Shown: in pieces, positions 1 to 15,000 of the stretch
Layout: the number at the start of each line of letters is the position of its first letter
How positions within the stretch are numbered: the first letter of the stretch is position 1
Assembly (NCBI GenBank): GCA_963702165.1
Contig: OY969722.1
Span: forward strand, 2,728,001 to 2,792,000
Source: Terrimesophilobacter sp963702165
Lineage (GTDB): Bacteria > Actinomycetota > Actinomycetes > Actinomycetales > Microbacteriaceae
Reading direction: 5' to 3'
Length of the DNA stretch: 64,000 nt
The notes under the pieces: model-generated
Databases searched by the model: none
Seen by the model: the letters and a program-made list of their open reading frames with translations, nothing else
What the model was told of the DNA's origin: nothing
Program-made: the position numbers and the translations under genes

Positions 1-1
1 G

Positions 2-3000
2 ATCTCCGCCGGCGTCGTGGTGACGGCGGCCGACGCCACCGTCGCAGCGGCAACCACCACGACACTCGGCGCCACCTCCACCTCGGGTGCCGGCGGTGGC
101 CAGGTGTCGGTCGCCGGCTCCCTCGCGCTGGTGCTCGGCGACATCGAGACCCTCGCCGAGCTGGCCGGCAGCATCCAGCTCTCCGGCGACCTGACACTCA
201 CCTCCACCAGCGCCACCACCGCTGCCGCCAGGGCCCTGGCCGGCGACGGCGCGGCGGGCACCAGCGTGGGTGTCGGCGCATCCGTCGCCGTCGCTATCGT
301 CGACGACGCCACCACCGCAGTCGTCAGCGACGGCGCCGCCGTGCTCGGCGCCAACCACCTGACGGTGACCGCCACCGCGACCCACACCGCCACCACCGAG
401 GCGCGGATGGGCGCCACCGGCGGCAAGGTCGCCGTGACCCCGGCCGTCGCCACCACCCGCTCCACCGTCGCCACCCTCGCCCGCCTCGGTGCCGGGGCCG
501 CCACCACTCTCACCGGCGACCTCATCGTCGGCGCGACCCAGACGGCGACGTCCGCCGCAACAGCAGGCGCCACCGCAGCAGGCGGTACGGCCGCCATCGG
601 CATCTCCCTCGCCCTCACCATCGCCGACCACGGCGTGGTCGGCGCCTTGGGCCGCAACGTGCAGGCCGGCACCGTCAGCCTGACCGCGTCCAGCCGGTCG
701 ACCAGCACCGCGAACGGCACCGCCTCGGCGGCGGGAGCACCCGGCGAAGCGGCCGGTGGCGCAGACGGCACAGGGGTCGACGACAAGATCCGGGCCGAGC
801 GCGAGCACGCGGACACCCTCGCCGGGTCGACCGGTGACGCCCCAGCGACGCCGTCGGCCGCCACCTCGGCCGGCGGAGTGAACGCCGCCGCCGCTGTGGG
901 AGTGGTCGTGACCACGGTGCGCGCCGGAGCGATTATCGAGCCGACAGTCACCGCCGTCACCGCGGCTGGCGCGGTGGTGCTCGCCTCCTCGACCAACACG
1001 GACGCAGCCGGCAGCGCCGACGGCTCGGCCACTGGCCCATCCTCAGTGGGCATCGGCGCGGCCGTCGCCCTCGTCCTGGCCGACATCGCCAACAAGGCGA
1101 GCGTTCCCGCCACCGTCACCATCACAGCCGCGTCCCTCCGGGTGGCCGCCACAGTCACGGTGGACGGCGCCGACTCGGTGTCGACCATCGGCGCGTCAGC
1201 GGCATCCGGGGCCGGCGGCGGCAAGGTCTCGGTCGCGGGATCCGTCGCGGTCGCCATCGTCAAGCAGACCACCGTCGCGGATGTCTTCGGCACCGCTAGG
1301 GTGACCGGCGCCCTGGACGTGCTCGCGGCATCCGCCCTCGCCGTCACCGCAGCTGCGCTTCCCGTCGGCCCCGGTGCGGCCGGAGGCAGCGTCGGAGTGG
1401 GAGCAGCGTTCGCGCTCGCCCTGGTCGATGACATGACGGCTGCCGCCATCCGCGACAACGCGACTGTCTCCGCAGGCACGATCACGGTGCGCGCGGGCAG
1501 CGTCTCGAGCAGCACCGCCACCGCCACCTTGGGAGCTGCCGGCGGCGGCGTTGGCCTCGCCCCAGCCGTCGCAACGACACTGGCCACCGTCACCACGACC
1601 GCGACCATCGGCTCCGGCGCCCCGATCACCGCGTCCGCGGTCACGATCGACGCGGCCCAGACGGCATCGGCCGGCGCGATCGCGAGCGCCGAGGCCTCGG
1701 CCGGGACCGCGGCGATCGGGCTCGCCCTGGCTCTCACCATCGGCAAGGCCAGGTCGTCCGCATCCCTCGGCCGCAACCTGACCGTGGGCGGCAACCTCAC
1801 GGTCACCGCTTCCGGCACGTCCACGGCGCAGGCTACGGCCAGCGCATCGACATCGGGCACCGCGGCACCGAGCGGGGGCATGACGGTCGACGACCAGGTC
1901 GCCGCCGAACGGGGCCACGCCGATACCGTCGCCGACACTGTGGGGGCAAGCAAGTCCGGCGCCAGCACCACTCCGGCCGCCGCGACCTCCGACGGAGCAG
2001 TCGGCGCCGCCGCCGCAGTCGGCGTGGTCATCGGCACCGCAACCGTCAGCGCGACCATCGCCTCCGGCGTCGTGGTGAGCGCCACCGGCACGGTCACGGT
2101 CGGCGCGTACTCGAGCGCCAACGCATCCAGCACGGCGAGCGGTTCCGCGGGTGGCGACTCCAGCGTCGCGATCGGCGCGGGCGTGGCCATCACCCTTGCC
2201 GAGGTCACGACCGTTGCGGCGATCGCCTCCGGCGCCGCAGTGACCGCGCACGACGTCGTGATCGAGGCGGGCGTACCGGCTGCGGGCACGTCCAACGTCT
2301 CCGCCGCTGCCATCTCTGGTGCAGCCGGCGGCGTCTCCATCGCCGGCGCGGTTGCCATCGCCGTGATCGATCGCAGCACTCGCGCCCAGCTCGCCGGCGC
2401 CGTCACCCTCACCGGCGGCGACCTGACCATCACCGCAGCTTCGCAGCTCGCATCCACCGTCTCCGCGAAACCGGCCGGCGCAGGCGCGGCCGGAACCGGA
2501 GCGGTTGGCATCGGCGCATCCTTCGCCCTGACGATCCTCGATGAGGAGACGCTCGCGGACCTGGCGGATGCCGCACGCGTCACCGGCGCTCGAGACGTGA
2601 GCATCACGGCCGCCGCGACCACGGCCGCAACCACCACCGCCACCATGGGGGCGAGCAGCGCGACGGTCGCCCTCTCCCCAGCGGTGGCCATCACGCTGTC
2701 GACGGTGTCGACCATCGCGCGCGTCGGCGCACCGGCCGCAGCACCCCTCAGCGTCGGCCGCAACCTGACCGTCTCCGCAGGCCAGAGTGCGTCGGCCGCA
2801 TCCACCGCCGATGCGACCGCGACCGCTGGCACCGCAGCAGTCGGAATCGCGCTCGGCCTCACGATCGCGAACCACACGACGTCCGCGGTACTCGCTCGCA
2901 ACGTCACTGCCGGCGGCGACCTGCAGCTGCAGGCGACCGCGGTCTCGAATGCGAGCAGCTTCGGTGCGGCATCGGCGGCCGGCGCACCGGCTGAATCCCC

Positions 3001-6000
3001 GGCGGACTCGACCCCCGACGCGGCTGGCAGCACCGGCGTCGACGCGAAGGTCGCCGCGCAGCGTGCCCACGCTGATGGCGTTGCGGCCGACCAGGGCCTG
3101 GCCACGTCCGGCTCCGCGAAGGCACCGGAGGCGGCCACCTCTGACGGCCCGGTTGCGGTTGCCGCAGCCATCGGCGTCGTCATCTCGAACGTCACGGCGC
3201 AAGCCATCATCGCCCCTGGTGTGACCGCCATCGTCGCCGGCGGCACCGTCACCATCGCCACCGCAGCCAACGCTGATGCCGCCGGCACCGCGGACGGCTC
3301 GGCGACCAACGGTGGCACCGCCGCGATCGGCGCCGGCGTCGCACTCACCCTCTCCACCGTGCGCAACCGCGCGGTGGTCCCGGCAACGGTCACCATCGAC
3401 GCGACCAACCTGACTGTGAGGGCAACCGCGGCACCGGATGCTGCGGCCGACGGCACCTCGACCATCGCCGCCACCGCGTCCTCCGGCGCCGCAGGCGGAG
3501 CATCCGTCGCCGGCTCCGTCGCCATCGCGATCATCGACCACGAGACGCTCGCTTCGGTGCTGGGCCGAATCGTGCTCAGGGGAGGCGACCTCTCTATAGG
3601 GGCGACCTCCGCGCTGGCGTCAACCGTGCGTGCGCTCCCCGTCGGCCCCGGCGCCAGCGGAGGCAGCGTCGGGGTCGGCGCATCCGTGGCGCTCACCGTC
3701 CTGAACGCCCTCACGCGCGCGGCCATCGGCGCCGGCGTGGTCATCACGGGCACCCGCAACGTCACCCTCACGGCAACCGCCACCAGCGCCGCCGCGACCG
3801 AAGCGGTCATGGGCGCCGCCGCATCAAGCATCGCCGTCGCCCCCGCCGTCGCGATCACGCGCTCCACCGTGACCTCCGAGTCGACGATCGGCACCGGCGC
3901 CCTCGTCGCCACCGGTGCCGTGTCGCTCTCCGCCGGGCAGAACGCCTCGGCCACCGCGACGGCAGGAGCACAGGCCAGCGGCGCCGCGACCGCTGCCGTG
4001 GGCATCGGCCTCGCCCTCACCATCGCCGAGCATCACGCCGTTGCAACGCTGTCGCGGAACGTCGACGCGGGCGGCGCGGTGCTGCTGTCGGCTTCGAACA
4101 TCTCCAGCGCCACGGCGACTGGATCGGCCTCGGCCGGAGGTGCGGCCGAGAACGACGGCAGCAAGCCGAACGTCAACGACCAGGTCGCAGGCCAGCGCGG
4201 CTTCGCCGACAGGGTCGCCGGCGACCACGGCATGGGTGCTCCAAGCGCGGCAGAAACCCCCAAGGCCGAGACCTCCGACGGATCGATCGCTGCGGCCGCG
4301 GCCGTTGCCGTCGTGCTGTCCACCGTGACCGCGCAGACCGTGATCGCGCCGACGGTCACCCTGATTCGCGCGACCGGCGGAGTCAGCCTGGCGACGAGCG
4401 CCAACGCCGATGCGCAGAGCACCGCGGACGGCTCGGCCACCGACGGCGGTACCGCCGCGATCGGCGCAGGCGTCGCCCTCACCCTCTCCACGCTCCGCAA
4501 CCACGCGGTGCTCCCCGCCACCGTCACCGTCGATTCCGGTGGGGTTACCGTCTCCGCGATCGTCGCAGCCAACGGCGCGGACCAGAAGTCCATCGTCGGC
4601 GCTGCCGCATCATCCGGCGCGGCGGGCGGCGTCTCCGTCGCCGGGTCGGTCGCCATCGCCATCGTCGACCACGACACTCTCGCCAGCGTGCTCGGGCCAC
4701 TGACGCTCCGCGGCGGCGACCTCACCGTCACCGGCGCCTCCGCACTGTCGGTCACGGTCAGCTCGCTCCCGGTCGGCGCCGGCTCGAGCGGCACCGGAAG
4801 CGTCGGCGTCGGCGTGGCCTTCGCTCTCGCCATCGTCGACGAATCGACCCTCGCCACCGTTGGCAACGGTGTGCTTGTCAGCCAGGCCGGGAATGTCAGC
4901 ATCACCGCGGGCTCAGACACCGCCTCCAGCGTCGAAGCCCGCATGGGCGCCGCACTGGCCGGTTCCGGGGGCGGCGTCGCAGTCACCCCGGCCATCGCCA
5001 TCGTGCTCTCCACCATCACCACCTCGGCGCGACTCGGAACCGGCGCCCTCGTGCTCGGCGGCTCGCTCACCTTGACCGCCACCCAGAAGGCCAGCGCCAG
5101 CGCCGCCGCCGCCGCGCAGGCCACCGCAGGCAACGCGGCCGTCGGCATCGCCCTCGGACTCGCAATCGCGAAGCACGGCGCAAGCGCGGTGCTCGAGCGC
5201 AACGTGACCGCGGGAGCGGATGTCACGCTGCGGGCAACCAGCATCTCCTCCGCCACCGCGAGCGGGTCGGCATCCGCTGCCGGCAGTGCGGCAGAAACCC
5301 CAGACGACAGCGCGCCGGACGCGGCCGGCAAGACCGGAGTCGACAAGGTCGTCGCCGCTCAGCGAAGCCATGCCGATTCAGTCGCCGCCGACAGCGGACT
5401 GAGCGGATCTGGATCTGAAGCGGCACCCGCAGCCGAAACCTCCGGCGGAGCCGTCGCCGTCGCCGCTGCCGTCGGCGTCGTCATCTCGACGGTGCGCGCC
5501 GAGACGATCATCACGCCCGGCGTCACCCTGATCGCAGCAGGCGGCACCGTCACGCTGGCCGCCTCCGCCAAAGCCGACGCGGCCAGCAGCGCAGACGGGT
5601 CCGCCACCGACGGCGGAACCGCGGCCATCGGCGCCGGCGTCGCCGTCACCGCGTCCCGCGTCCTCAACTCCGCGACCGTTCCCGCGACCCTCACCGTTCG
5701 TGCCCGCGACCTCACCGTCTCGGCGACCGTCGCCGCCGACGGCACCGACACGGCATCAATCGTCGCAGCCTCCGCCGCGGCGGGCGCCGCCGGCGGGGTG
5801 TCCGTGGCCGGAGCCGTCGCCATCGCCGTCATCGACCACGACACCCTCGCCGGCATCTTCGGCCGGGTCGAGCTTGCCGGGGGAGACCTGCGCATCACCG
5901 CGGCATCCGCCGTCACCTCGATCGTGAAGGCGCTGCCCGTGGGCGCCGGGTCTGCCGCCAGCGGCAGCGTCGGCATCGGAGCCGCCTTCGCCCTCACCCT

Positions 6001-9000
6001 CCTCGACGACGAGACGCACGCGCTCATCGCCGACGGAATCGTCGTCACCGGCGCCCGCGATGTCATCCTTGCGGCGACCGCGGTGACGGATGCCACAACA
6101 GAGGCCCGCATGGGAGCGGAGGCACCCAGCGGGGTCGCCGTCACGCCGGCCATCGCCATCACTCTCTCGAACGTCACCACGACCGCCCGCATCGGCACCG
6201 GCTTCCTCACTGCGACGCGGGACGTCTCGGTGAGCGCGAGCCAGGACGCCTCAGCGTCCTCCACGGCTGGAGCGCAGGCGACCGCCGGAACGGCCGCCGT
6301 CGGCATCGGCCTCGCCCTCACGATCGCCCCGCACGGCGCGACGGCGACCCTCGCGCGCAACGTCACCGCCGGCCGTGACCTGACCCTCACCGCCTCGAGC
6401 GTCTCGTCCGCAGTGGCGAACGGAGCCGCCTCCGCGGCCGGTGCCCCCGCCGAAAAGCCCGAGGACTCGACCCCGGATGCCGACGGCAAGACCGGCGTCG
6501 ACAAGACCGTCGGCGCCCAGCGCGACTACGCAGACTCGGTGGCCGGAGCGAACGGGGTGACCGGCTCTGGAACGTCCGAGTCGCCCAAAGCGGAAACCTC
6601 CGGCGGCTCGGTTGCGGTGGCAGCAGCCATCGGCATCGTCATCTCGACCGTCACCGTCGAGGCGGTGCTGACTAACGACGTCACGCTCATCGTGGCTGGT
6701 CGTTCGGTGATCCTGTCCTCGAGCGCCAACACCGACGCGGCATCCGCAGCCGACGGCTCCGCCACAGATGGCGGCACCGCCGCCATCGGCGCCGGTGTCG
6801 CGCTGACCCTCTCGACCGTCGTGAACCGTTCCGTGCTCCCTGTCTGGGTGACGGTGCGGGCGGAAAACCTGACCCTGTCGGCGCTGGTGGCGGCGAAGGG
6901 CGCGGACACCACGTCCACCGTTTCCGCCAAGGCGGCGTCCGGCGCTGCCGGTGACGTCTCGGTTGCAGGCTCGGTTGCCATCGCCGTGATCGACCATGAC
7001 ACGCTCGCCGCCGTCTACGGCACGGTCGAGCTCACCGGCGGCGACCTCACCATCTCGGCGGCATCCTCCCTCGAGTCGACAGTCACCGCACTCCCGGTTG
7101 GCGCCGGCTCAGCGGCCAGCGGCAGCGTCGGCATCGGCATCTCGTTCGCTCTCAACCTGGTCACCGACGACGTGCTCGCACTCATCGACGACGGCGTCTC
7201 GGTTACTGGAGCCCGCAACATCAGCCTCAGCGCCGCCGCGAGGACGGTGGCCGTCACCGAGGCCCGGATGGGCGGCGCATCCGGAGCCGGCGGAGTCGCG
7301 GTCACCCCGGCCATCGCCATCACGCTCTCGAACGTGACGACACGCGCCCGCATCGGCACCTCGCCGCTCGGCAGCGCCTTCCCGCTCATCGCCACCGGCA
7401 GCATCACCATCGCTGCCGCGCAGGATGCTTCCGCCAGCTCCACTGCGAGTGCGCAAGCCACTGCGGGCAGCGCCGCCGTAGGCATCGGCCTCGGCCTCAC
7501 CATCGCGAACCACGGAGCCACTGTCACCCTCGAGCGCAACCTGCACGCAGGCGCCGACGTGACCATGCGCGCCTCCAGCATCTCCGCCGCATCGGCCGCA
7601 GGGGCGGCCTCGGCGGCCGGGGCGCCCGAATCCAGCGGTCCCGGCGACCCCGACGTCGACGCGCAGGTCGCCGACCAGCGCGGCTATGCGGACGGCGTGT
7701 CGAACCGGCACGGGGGCGCCGGCTCAGGCAGCGCCCAATCGCCCAGCGGCAGCACCTCCGACGGCGCGGTGGCGGTCGCCGCGGCCATCGCCGTCGTGAT
7801 CTCCACGGTGGACGCGCGCACGGTCATCAGCTCCGACGTCGAGTCGATCACCGCCGGGGGAACGGTCACCATCGCCACTAGCGCCAACACCGACGCCACC
7901 AGCGTGGCGGACGGTTCGGCCACCGACGGCGACAAGGCCGCCATCGGCGCTGCCGTCGCGCTCACCATCTCCAATGTCGACAACCATGCGATCGTGCCGC
8001 ACACCCTGACCGTCACCGCAGGCGCGCTGACCGTGTCGGCCACCGTGACAGTCAAGGGCACCGACGCCACCTCGACGGTCTCCGCCATCGCTTCCTCCGG
8101 CGCCGCCGGCGGCGTCGCGGTGGCCGGATCGGTCGCGATCGCCGTGGTCAATCAGGACACCCTCGCCGCCCTCTATGGCACTGTGCTGCTCTCCGGCGGC
8201 AACGCGCTGATCGAGTCGGCCTCGTCCGTGCACTCCACGGTCAAGGCGCTTCCCGTCAAGGATGGCGTCACGGGATCCGGCAGCGTCGGCGTCGGCGTCT
8301 CATTCGCGCTCAACCTGCTCACCGATGACACCCTTTCGCTCATCGACGCGGATGCCGTGCTCACCGGCGTAGGCGACCTCACCCTGTCAGCGACAACCAG
8401 GGCGGATGCCGTCACCGAGGCCCGCATGGGCGCCGCCATCACGGGCTCCGGCTCGGCCGCCGTCGCCCCCGCGATCGCCGTGACCGTGAGCACGGTCACC
8501 ACCAGCGTCCGCATCCTGAAGACGACCGGCGTCAACCTCATCGACGTGGCCGGCTCGTTCAGCGCGATCGCCACGCAGCGCACGTCCTCGACAGCCAAGG
8601 CGAACGCAGAGGCCGAGGGAGCGAAAAGCGCATCGGTGGGCGTCGCCCTCGCCCTGACCCTCGCCAGTCACGCCGTCACCTCGCGCACCGAGCGCAACAT
8701 CACGGCAGGCGGATCGATCGCGTTCGGCTCCATCGGCTCGTCGCACAACGAGGCCTCAGCCGAGGCATCCGCCAGCGGCGCGCCGGGCACGGACACCAAC
8801 GACTCCCAGACGGCGCCGTCGAGCGGTGGCACCGTCGAGGACAAGTTGGCCACCCAGCGCACCCACGCCGACACCACGGGCAAGGCCAACGGCGGCAAGG
8901 GCGTTGGCAACACCAGCAGCAACCCATCACCGGCCAGCTCCGACGGCAAGGTCACGGTCGCCGCCGCGATCGCGCTGGTGATCGCGGACGTGTCGGCCAT

Positions 9001-12000
9001 CACCGAACTGCCCGCCGGACTCACGCTCACCGCGGGCGGACCGGTCAGCCTGCGCTCCAGCCAGAACGTCGACGGCCTCTCGAAGGCCGACGGCTCGGCG
9101 GTCAAGGCAGCCAAGGCGGGCATCGGCGCCGGCGTCGCCCTCACCCTGGTGACGCTGGTCAACCGCGCGAACCTCGGAGACGACACCGTCGTCCACTCGA
9201 ACGGGTTCAGCGCCGAGGCGACCATGACGGATGTCGACGGCGACCTCACCCACACCTTCTCGGCCATCGCGGAATCCGGTGCCGGCTCAGACAAGGTCGG
9301 CGTCGCCGGCTCGTTCGCCATGAACCTCGTCACCGCCGTCACCGAGGCGTTCATCCCCACCGCCGCCACCGTGACCGCCGGGAGCGGCGACCTGGTGCTG
9401 CGGGCGGTCAACCACCGCACCGACACGGCCACCGCGAAGGCGGATGCGTCGCTCGGCAAGAACTCGACCGCCGGCATCGGCGCATCCGTCGCCATCAATC
9501 CGATCCTCGGCAACCTGACCCGCGCCGAGATCGAGGACGGCGCGGATGTCTCCGGTGGCCGCAACGTCACCGTCGAGGCGATCTCGTCCGACGTGGTGAC
9601 CACCTCGGTGAGCGCCGGCTCGAAGGGCGGCGTCTCGGTCAGCCCCGGCGTCGCGGTGGTCATAGTCGAGCACACCACCATCGCTCGCATCGGCACCCCC
9701 GGCCCGCGCCCGTTCGTCGCCACCGGCTCGATCACGGTGAACGCCCAGCACGACGGGTCGACCACCACCACCGGCGACGCCACGGCGGCGGGCGGCAGCG
9801 TCGCCATCGGCGCGATCATCGCCGTCAATGTCATCACCATCACCACCACAGCCCAGACGCTCCGCAACCTGACCGCCGGCGGCGCCATCACCATTTCCGC
9901 AGGCACCCGCACCTCAGGGTCGGCGACAGCCGAGGCCAGCGCAGAGGGCACGACCCCTGGCGGCTCTGGCGGCAGCAACTCCGACGAGCAGGCCCAGAAC
10001 CAGGTCGATGGCACCCCGGCCACCGCGGGCAAGGCGCCCACCCTGCCCAGCTCCAAGTCCCAGGTCGACGGCGCGAACGGCCAGGCCAGCTCGCAGGGCG
10101 GCCAGGGCAGCGACGGCGTCGGCGTCGGCGCCGCAGTCACCGTCAACTGGATGACCATCCGCACCCAGGCAACCATCCCGGCCGGGCTCACCATCATCGC
10201 CGGCGGCACCGTCGGCGTGCTGGCCGAGAACGGAACGGATGCGACGGCCAAGGCCACCGGCACCGCCCTGAAGGCGGGCAGCACCAACATCGGAGCCGCC
10301 GTCGCCCTCAACGTCGTCGACGTCCTGAGCCGCGGCTCGATCGGCACCGGCGCGACCATCACCGCAGGCGACACCGTCACGGTCACCGCGACCACCCCAT
10401 CCGGCGAGCGCAACGACTTCATCGCGTGGGGCGTCTCCGCCGCCGGAGGCAACGGCCAGGCCAGCGTCGCCGGCTCGGTCGCGGTACAGGTGCTGACCCT
10501 CCGCCACGAGGCCCTGGTCGCCGAGAACGTCTCGATCACCACCGCGGGCGGCCTTGCCCTCTCGGCCAGCAACCCCATGGGGCTGCAGACGATCGCCGCA
10601 GCGGGCGGGCTGACCCTCAGCGGGACTGGTGTCGGAGCGGCCATCGTGGTCAACGTCATCGACGCCGACACCATCGCGCGCATCTCCTCGAGCGCCGCAG
10701 CGCCCACCATCATCAACGCCGGCGGGGCGATCAGCCTCAGTGCCATCTCCGGCATCTCCGCGCTCGACGTCGACGTGCTTCCGATCTCGGTGCCCGCCGT
10801 CACCTCTGTCGCCATCGCCGCGGGTGTCGGCGGCGGAACCGCGGGCGTGGGCGGCGCGGTCATCGTCGACGTCGTCAGCATCACCACCCACGCCACCGTC
10901 GGCGACTACGCGCAGGTCAACCAGTCGACGCCGACCGTGCCGACCCAGTCGCTGTCGCTCGTCGCGATCGACCACAGCGAATTCGTCGAACTGGCCGGAG
11001 CGGCTGGCCTCAGCAGCGGCAGCGCGGGCGTCGGCTTCAGCCTCGCCCTTGGCATCCACAACAAGGATGTCCGCGCCCTGATCGGCAACGCAGTGACGGC
11101 CGATGTCGGTGGCAGCGTCACCCTGCGGGCGGGGGCCACCGAATCCTTCACCGTGATTGCAGCCGGCGCAGGCGCCGCCTCCACAGCCGGCGTCACCGGG
11201 TCGTTCATCGTGCTGCTGGTGAATCAGGGAGCGAACACCGGCACCCGTGCGATCATCGGCGGCAGCAGCGCCGAGCCCACCACGGTGCGCGCCGGCGGCA
11301 ACCTGATGATCAGCGCATCCGACCTGGTCGGGAAATCATTGCTGGTCGCCGGTGGCGTCGCGGCTGGCGGAACCGCAGGTGTCGGAGTCTCCTCCGTGGT
11401 CTTCGTCCGCACCGGCCTGGTCGACGCCGGCATCAACGAGTACGCCGTGGTGTGGGCGAAGGGCCCGACCGGGCTCGCCATCACCGCAACGCAAGCGCTC
11501 GACCTGACCTCGATCGCCGTCGCCGGTGCAGTCGGAGGAACGGCGGCCGTCGCCGGCTCGGTCAGCGTCGCGGTGCACACCAACACCACGCACGCACGCA
11601 TCGACCGCGGCGTCACCGTCAACGGAGCCAACACCGGCGCAGCCGCAACCCAAGGCGTCGCGCTCGCCGCAAGCGACACCACCACGACCAAGGGCATCGC
11701 GGGACAGGTCGCGCTCGGCGGCACCGCCGGCGTCGGCGCCGGCACGGATGTTCAGGTCATCAGCAAGGACACCCGCGCCTGGATCGCCCCCGCCGCCCAG
11801 CTCGCCGCCAACGGTAACGTCACTGTCGACGCGAACTCCACCGAGAACGTCACCTCGATGTCCGCCGGCGGCGCAGTCAGTGGCACCGTAGGGGTTTCCG
11901 TCAACGCCGCGGTGTCGGTCTTCACCATCACGACCGTCGCATCCGTCGGCGAAGAGTGCGCTGCGGGCACCGCAACGACGACCGCCTGCGCAGGCTCACG

Positions 12001-15000
12001 CGCAACCATCTACGCCGGTGGCAGTGCCCGGATCTCCGCGCTCCAGCAGCTCACCCTCGACGTCATCGCGGGCAGCCTCGCCGGCGGGGGCGTTGCCGGC
12101 GTCGGCGCGGCAGCCGCCGTGCCGGTCATCACCAAGACCACACGCGCATTCATCGGTGACAATTCGATCCTCGCCGCGCTCGGCGGCGGCGCATCCGGCA
12201 TCTGGGTGCACACTGGCGGCTTCACGGTGACTCCGATCGACATTCGGTTCACCCCGGTCACCGCCATCCAGCCCGGCGGCCTGGTGCTGCGGCTCGGCTA
12301 CAACCACGGCTTCGCCACCGGCCAGCGCGTGCTGTACGACGCGGGCGGCGGCACCGCCATCGGCGGGCTGACGGATGGCGCCACCTACTTCGTGCAGCGC
12401 GTGTCCGACACCGAGGTGCGCCTGTCTCTCACCGAGGGCGGGCCGGCGATCGTGCTCACAGCCACGGCGGGCGCCGGTGAGTCGCACCGCCTGCTCGCCA
12501 CCGACCGGGCGAGTGTCCCGCACAGCAGCTTCCCCTACTTCACCCCGGTCGGCGCCGTGACCGGTCAGTACCTGACGCTTCCCTACAATCACGGGCTGTC
12601 CACCGGCGACGCCGTCATCTACAGCTCCGGCGGTGGGGTCGCCATCGGCGGGCTGGTCGACGGCGGCACCTACTTCGTCAACGTGAGCGCTTCGGGCATC
12701 CGCTTCGCCGACAGCAAGTGCCACGCCACCGGTGATTGCGGCTTCCAGTTCATCAGCCTGAACTCCGCGACCGCGACCGGCCGGGCCCACAGCGTCGTGC
12801 TTCAGGGCGCGCAACCGTCACCGGATCCCGCGGAGACCTCCGGCGTGCGCGACGTCAACGTCAACCTCGCGAACGACTTCCGCGGTGTTGCGATCACCGC
12901 GAACAGCCGGGACCAGATCGCGGGAGTCGGTGTCAGCGTCGCCATCTCGGGAACAGCCGGAGTAGGAGTCGGCGGCAGTGTGAACGTCGTCGACACCGTC
13001 ACCACCGCATTCATCGGGCGCATCGCCCAGGTCACCGCGGGCCAGCCCGGCAGTCGCGGCTCGGTCCTCGTCTCCGCCGGCCACGACGAGAGCCTGCTCA
13101 TGGTGGCGGCCATCGCGGCGGGCGGCATCGCCGGGGTCGGCGCCAGCGCCGCCGTCGGAATCGTGAACGTGACGACGGATGCTGAGCTCCGCACCGGCGC
13201 AACCGTCGCGGCGACCGCTGACATCATCGTCGGCGCAGCCGGAAGCGAGAGCATCGTCGCCGTGGCCTTCACCGGCGCCGGCGGTGTCGCCGGCGTGGCC
13301 GGTGCGGTGTCCGTCATCGCCCTCGACGTGCACACCCACGCAACGGTCGCCCCACGCGTCACCGCCCACGCCGGCGGCAGCATCGTCGTCGACGCCAGCG
13401 ACGCCACCTCGATCACGATCATCGCCGGCGGTGTCGGCGGCGGAGTCGTCGGCGTCGGTCTCGGCGTCGGCGTCACCACGGTCACCAAGGACACCCAGGC
13501 CTCCATCGCCGTCGGCAGCACTGTCGACGCGCTCGGTGCCGACTCGGTCGCCGGGGTGCTGACAGGCGACTTCACCGCGGCCGGGAAGTTCGGCACACGA
13601 ACCGGCTTCAGCGGACTGGCCGTGCAGGCCCGCTCCACCCAGAAGGTCTTCGGGCTGGCCGTCGCGATCGGCGGCGGAGTCGTCGGAGTCGCAGGCGGCG
13701 TCACCACGACCATCCTGAATGTGACCACCCGCGCGTTTATCGACAGCACGGCCGCGGCGCCGACCCGCATCAACACCGCGAGTGGTCTTCAGCCGGCGCA
13801 GTCGGTCAGCGTGATCGCGGCCAACGCGAGCAAGACCATTACGGTCGCCGGTGGAGTCGGCGGCGGAGTGGTCGGCGTCGCTGGCGGTGTCGACGTCGGC
13901 ATCCTCGCCGTGACCACGCAAGCGTTCATCGGCGAATCCGCCCGCATCAACGCCGCACGGGACTTCACCCTGGGCGCCCTCGCATCGGCGGACGTGAGCA
14001 CCTTCGGACTCAGCGTCGGGGCTGGGGTGGTCGGGGCAGCAGGGGCGGTCTCGGTGTGGTCGGTCGGCACGCCGGGCAACGCCGGCTACAGCGACGGCTC
14101 GAGCACAGCGGATGCCACCCAGACCGGCAACGGCAACGCACTCGACGAAGCTGGCACGCAGGCGGCAGGAGCCGGCGGGTACCAGCGGATCCTCACCGGC
14201 GCTGCGCCGAACACCGGCACCAAGGCCGACGCGCACATGGCCCCTCGCCTGGCGGATGCCAGCACCGCCATCGCCAACGCGGCGCCCGGCGCCGGCAACA
14301 TCCGCTCCTCTTTCACCGCGACCTCTCTGCCGCGGGGGACCGTCAGCCTGATCGGCACAAACACCGTCATCACGGTTGGCCGCGACGTCGAGGTCAGCGC
14401 CGAAGAGCGGAACCGCTACCTGGGAATCGCCGGAGCGGCAGCAGCCGGGGCGGTCGCCATCGGCGGTGCCGTGGTGATCGCAAACCTGGTCAGCACCGTA
14501 GACGCAGGCGTTGCCACGGGCGCCTCCATTACCGCCGGCCGACACGTCACCGTGACCGCGGAGACCAGCGAGTTCACCGAAGGCTCCGCGTTCGCCGGGC
14601 AGGCCGGTGGGGTCACCCTTAGCGGCCAGATCGTGGTGCTGAACAGCAACGCACGCCAGTTCGCCCACATCAACGACGGCGCGGTTATCCCGCACGCTGG
14701 CGGCACCGTCTCCGTTGTGGCGGGCGCCGACCGGACCGTGGCGGCCCGCGCCATCGGCGGGTCCATCGCCGGCGTCGCCGCTGGTGCAGCCATGGCGACC
14801 GCCAGCATCAGCGGAGACACCCTCGCGACGGTCGGCAACGTCATGATCGGCGGCCAGGCGGCATCCGGCGGATTGGCCGTCCGCGCCGTCTCCCTCTTGT
14901 CTGCCCCGGTCGCCGTGCACTCCGTAGCTGCCGGAATCGTCGGCGGCGCCATGGGCGCGGGCGGCACGGCCACCATCTCCGGTGCCACCGCAGCCACCTT

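Noticed and set aside
50..10410. CRISPR array or DNA-level satellite
   Set aside because: The period is over 1 kb, the repeat is in frame with protein landmarks, and there are no short identical repeats with unique spacers.
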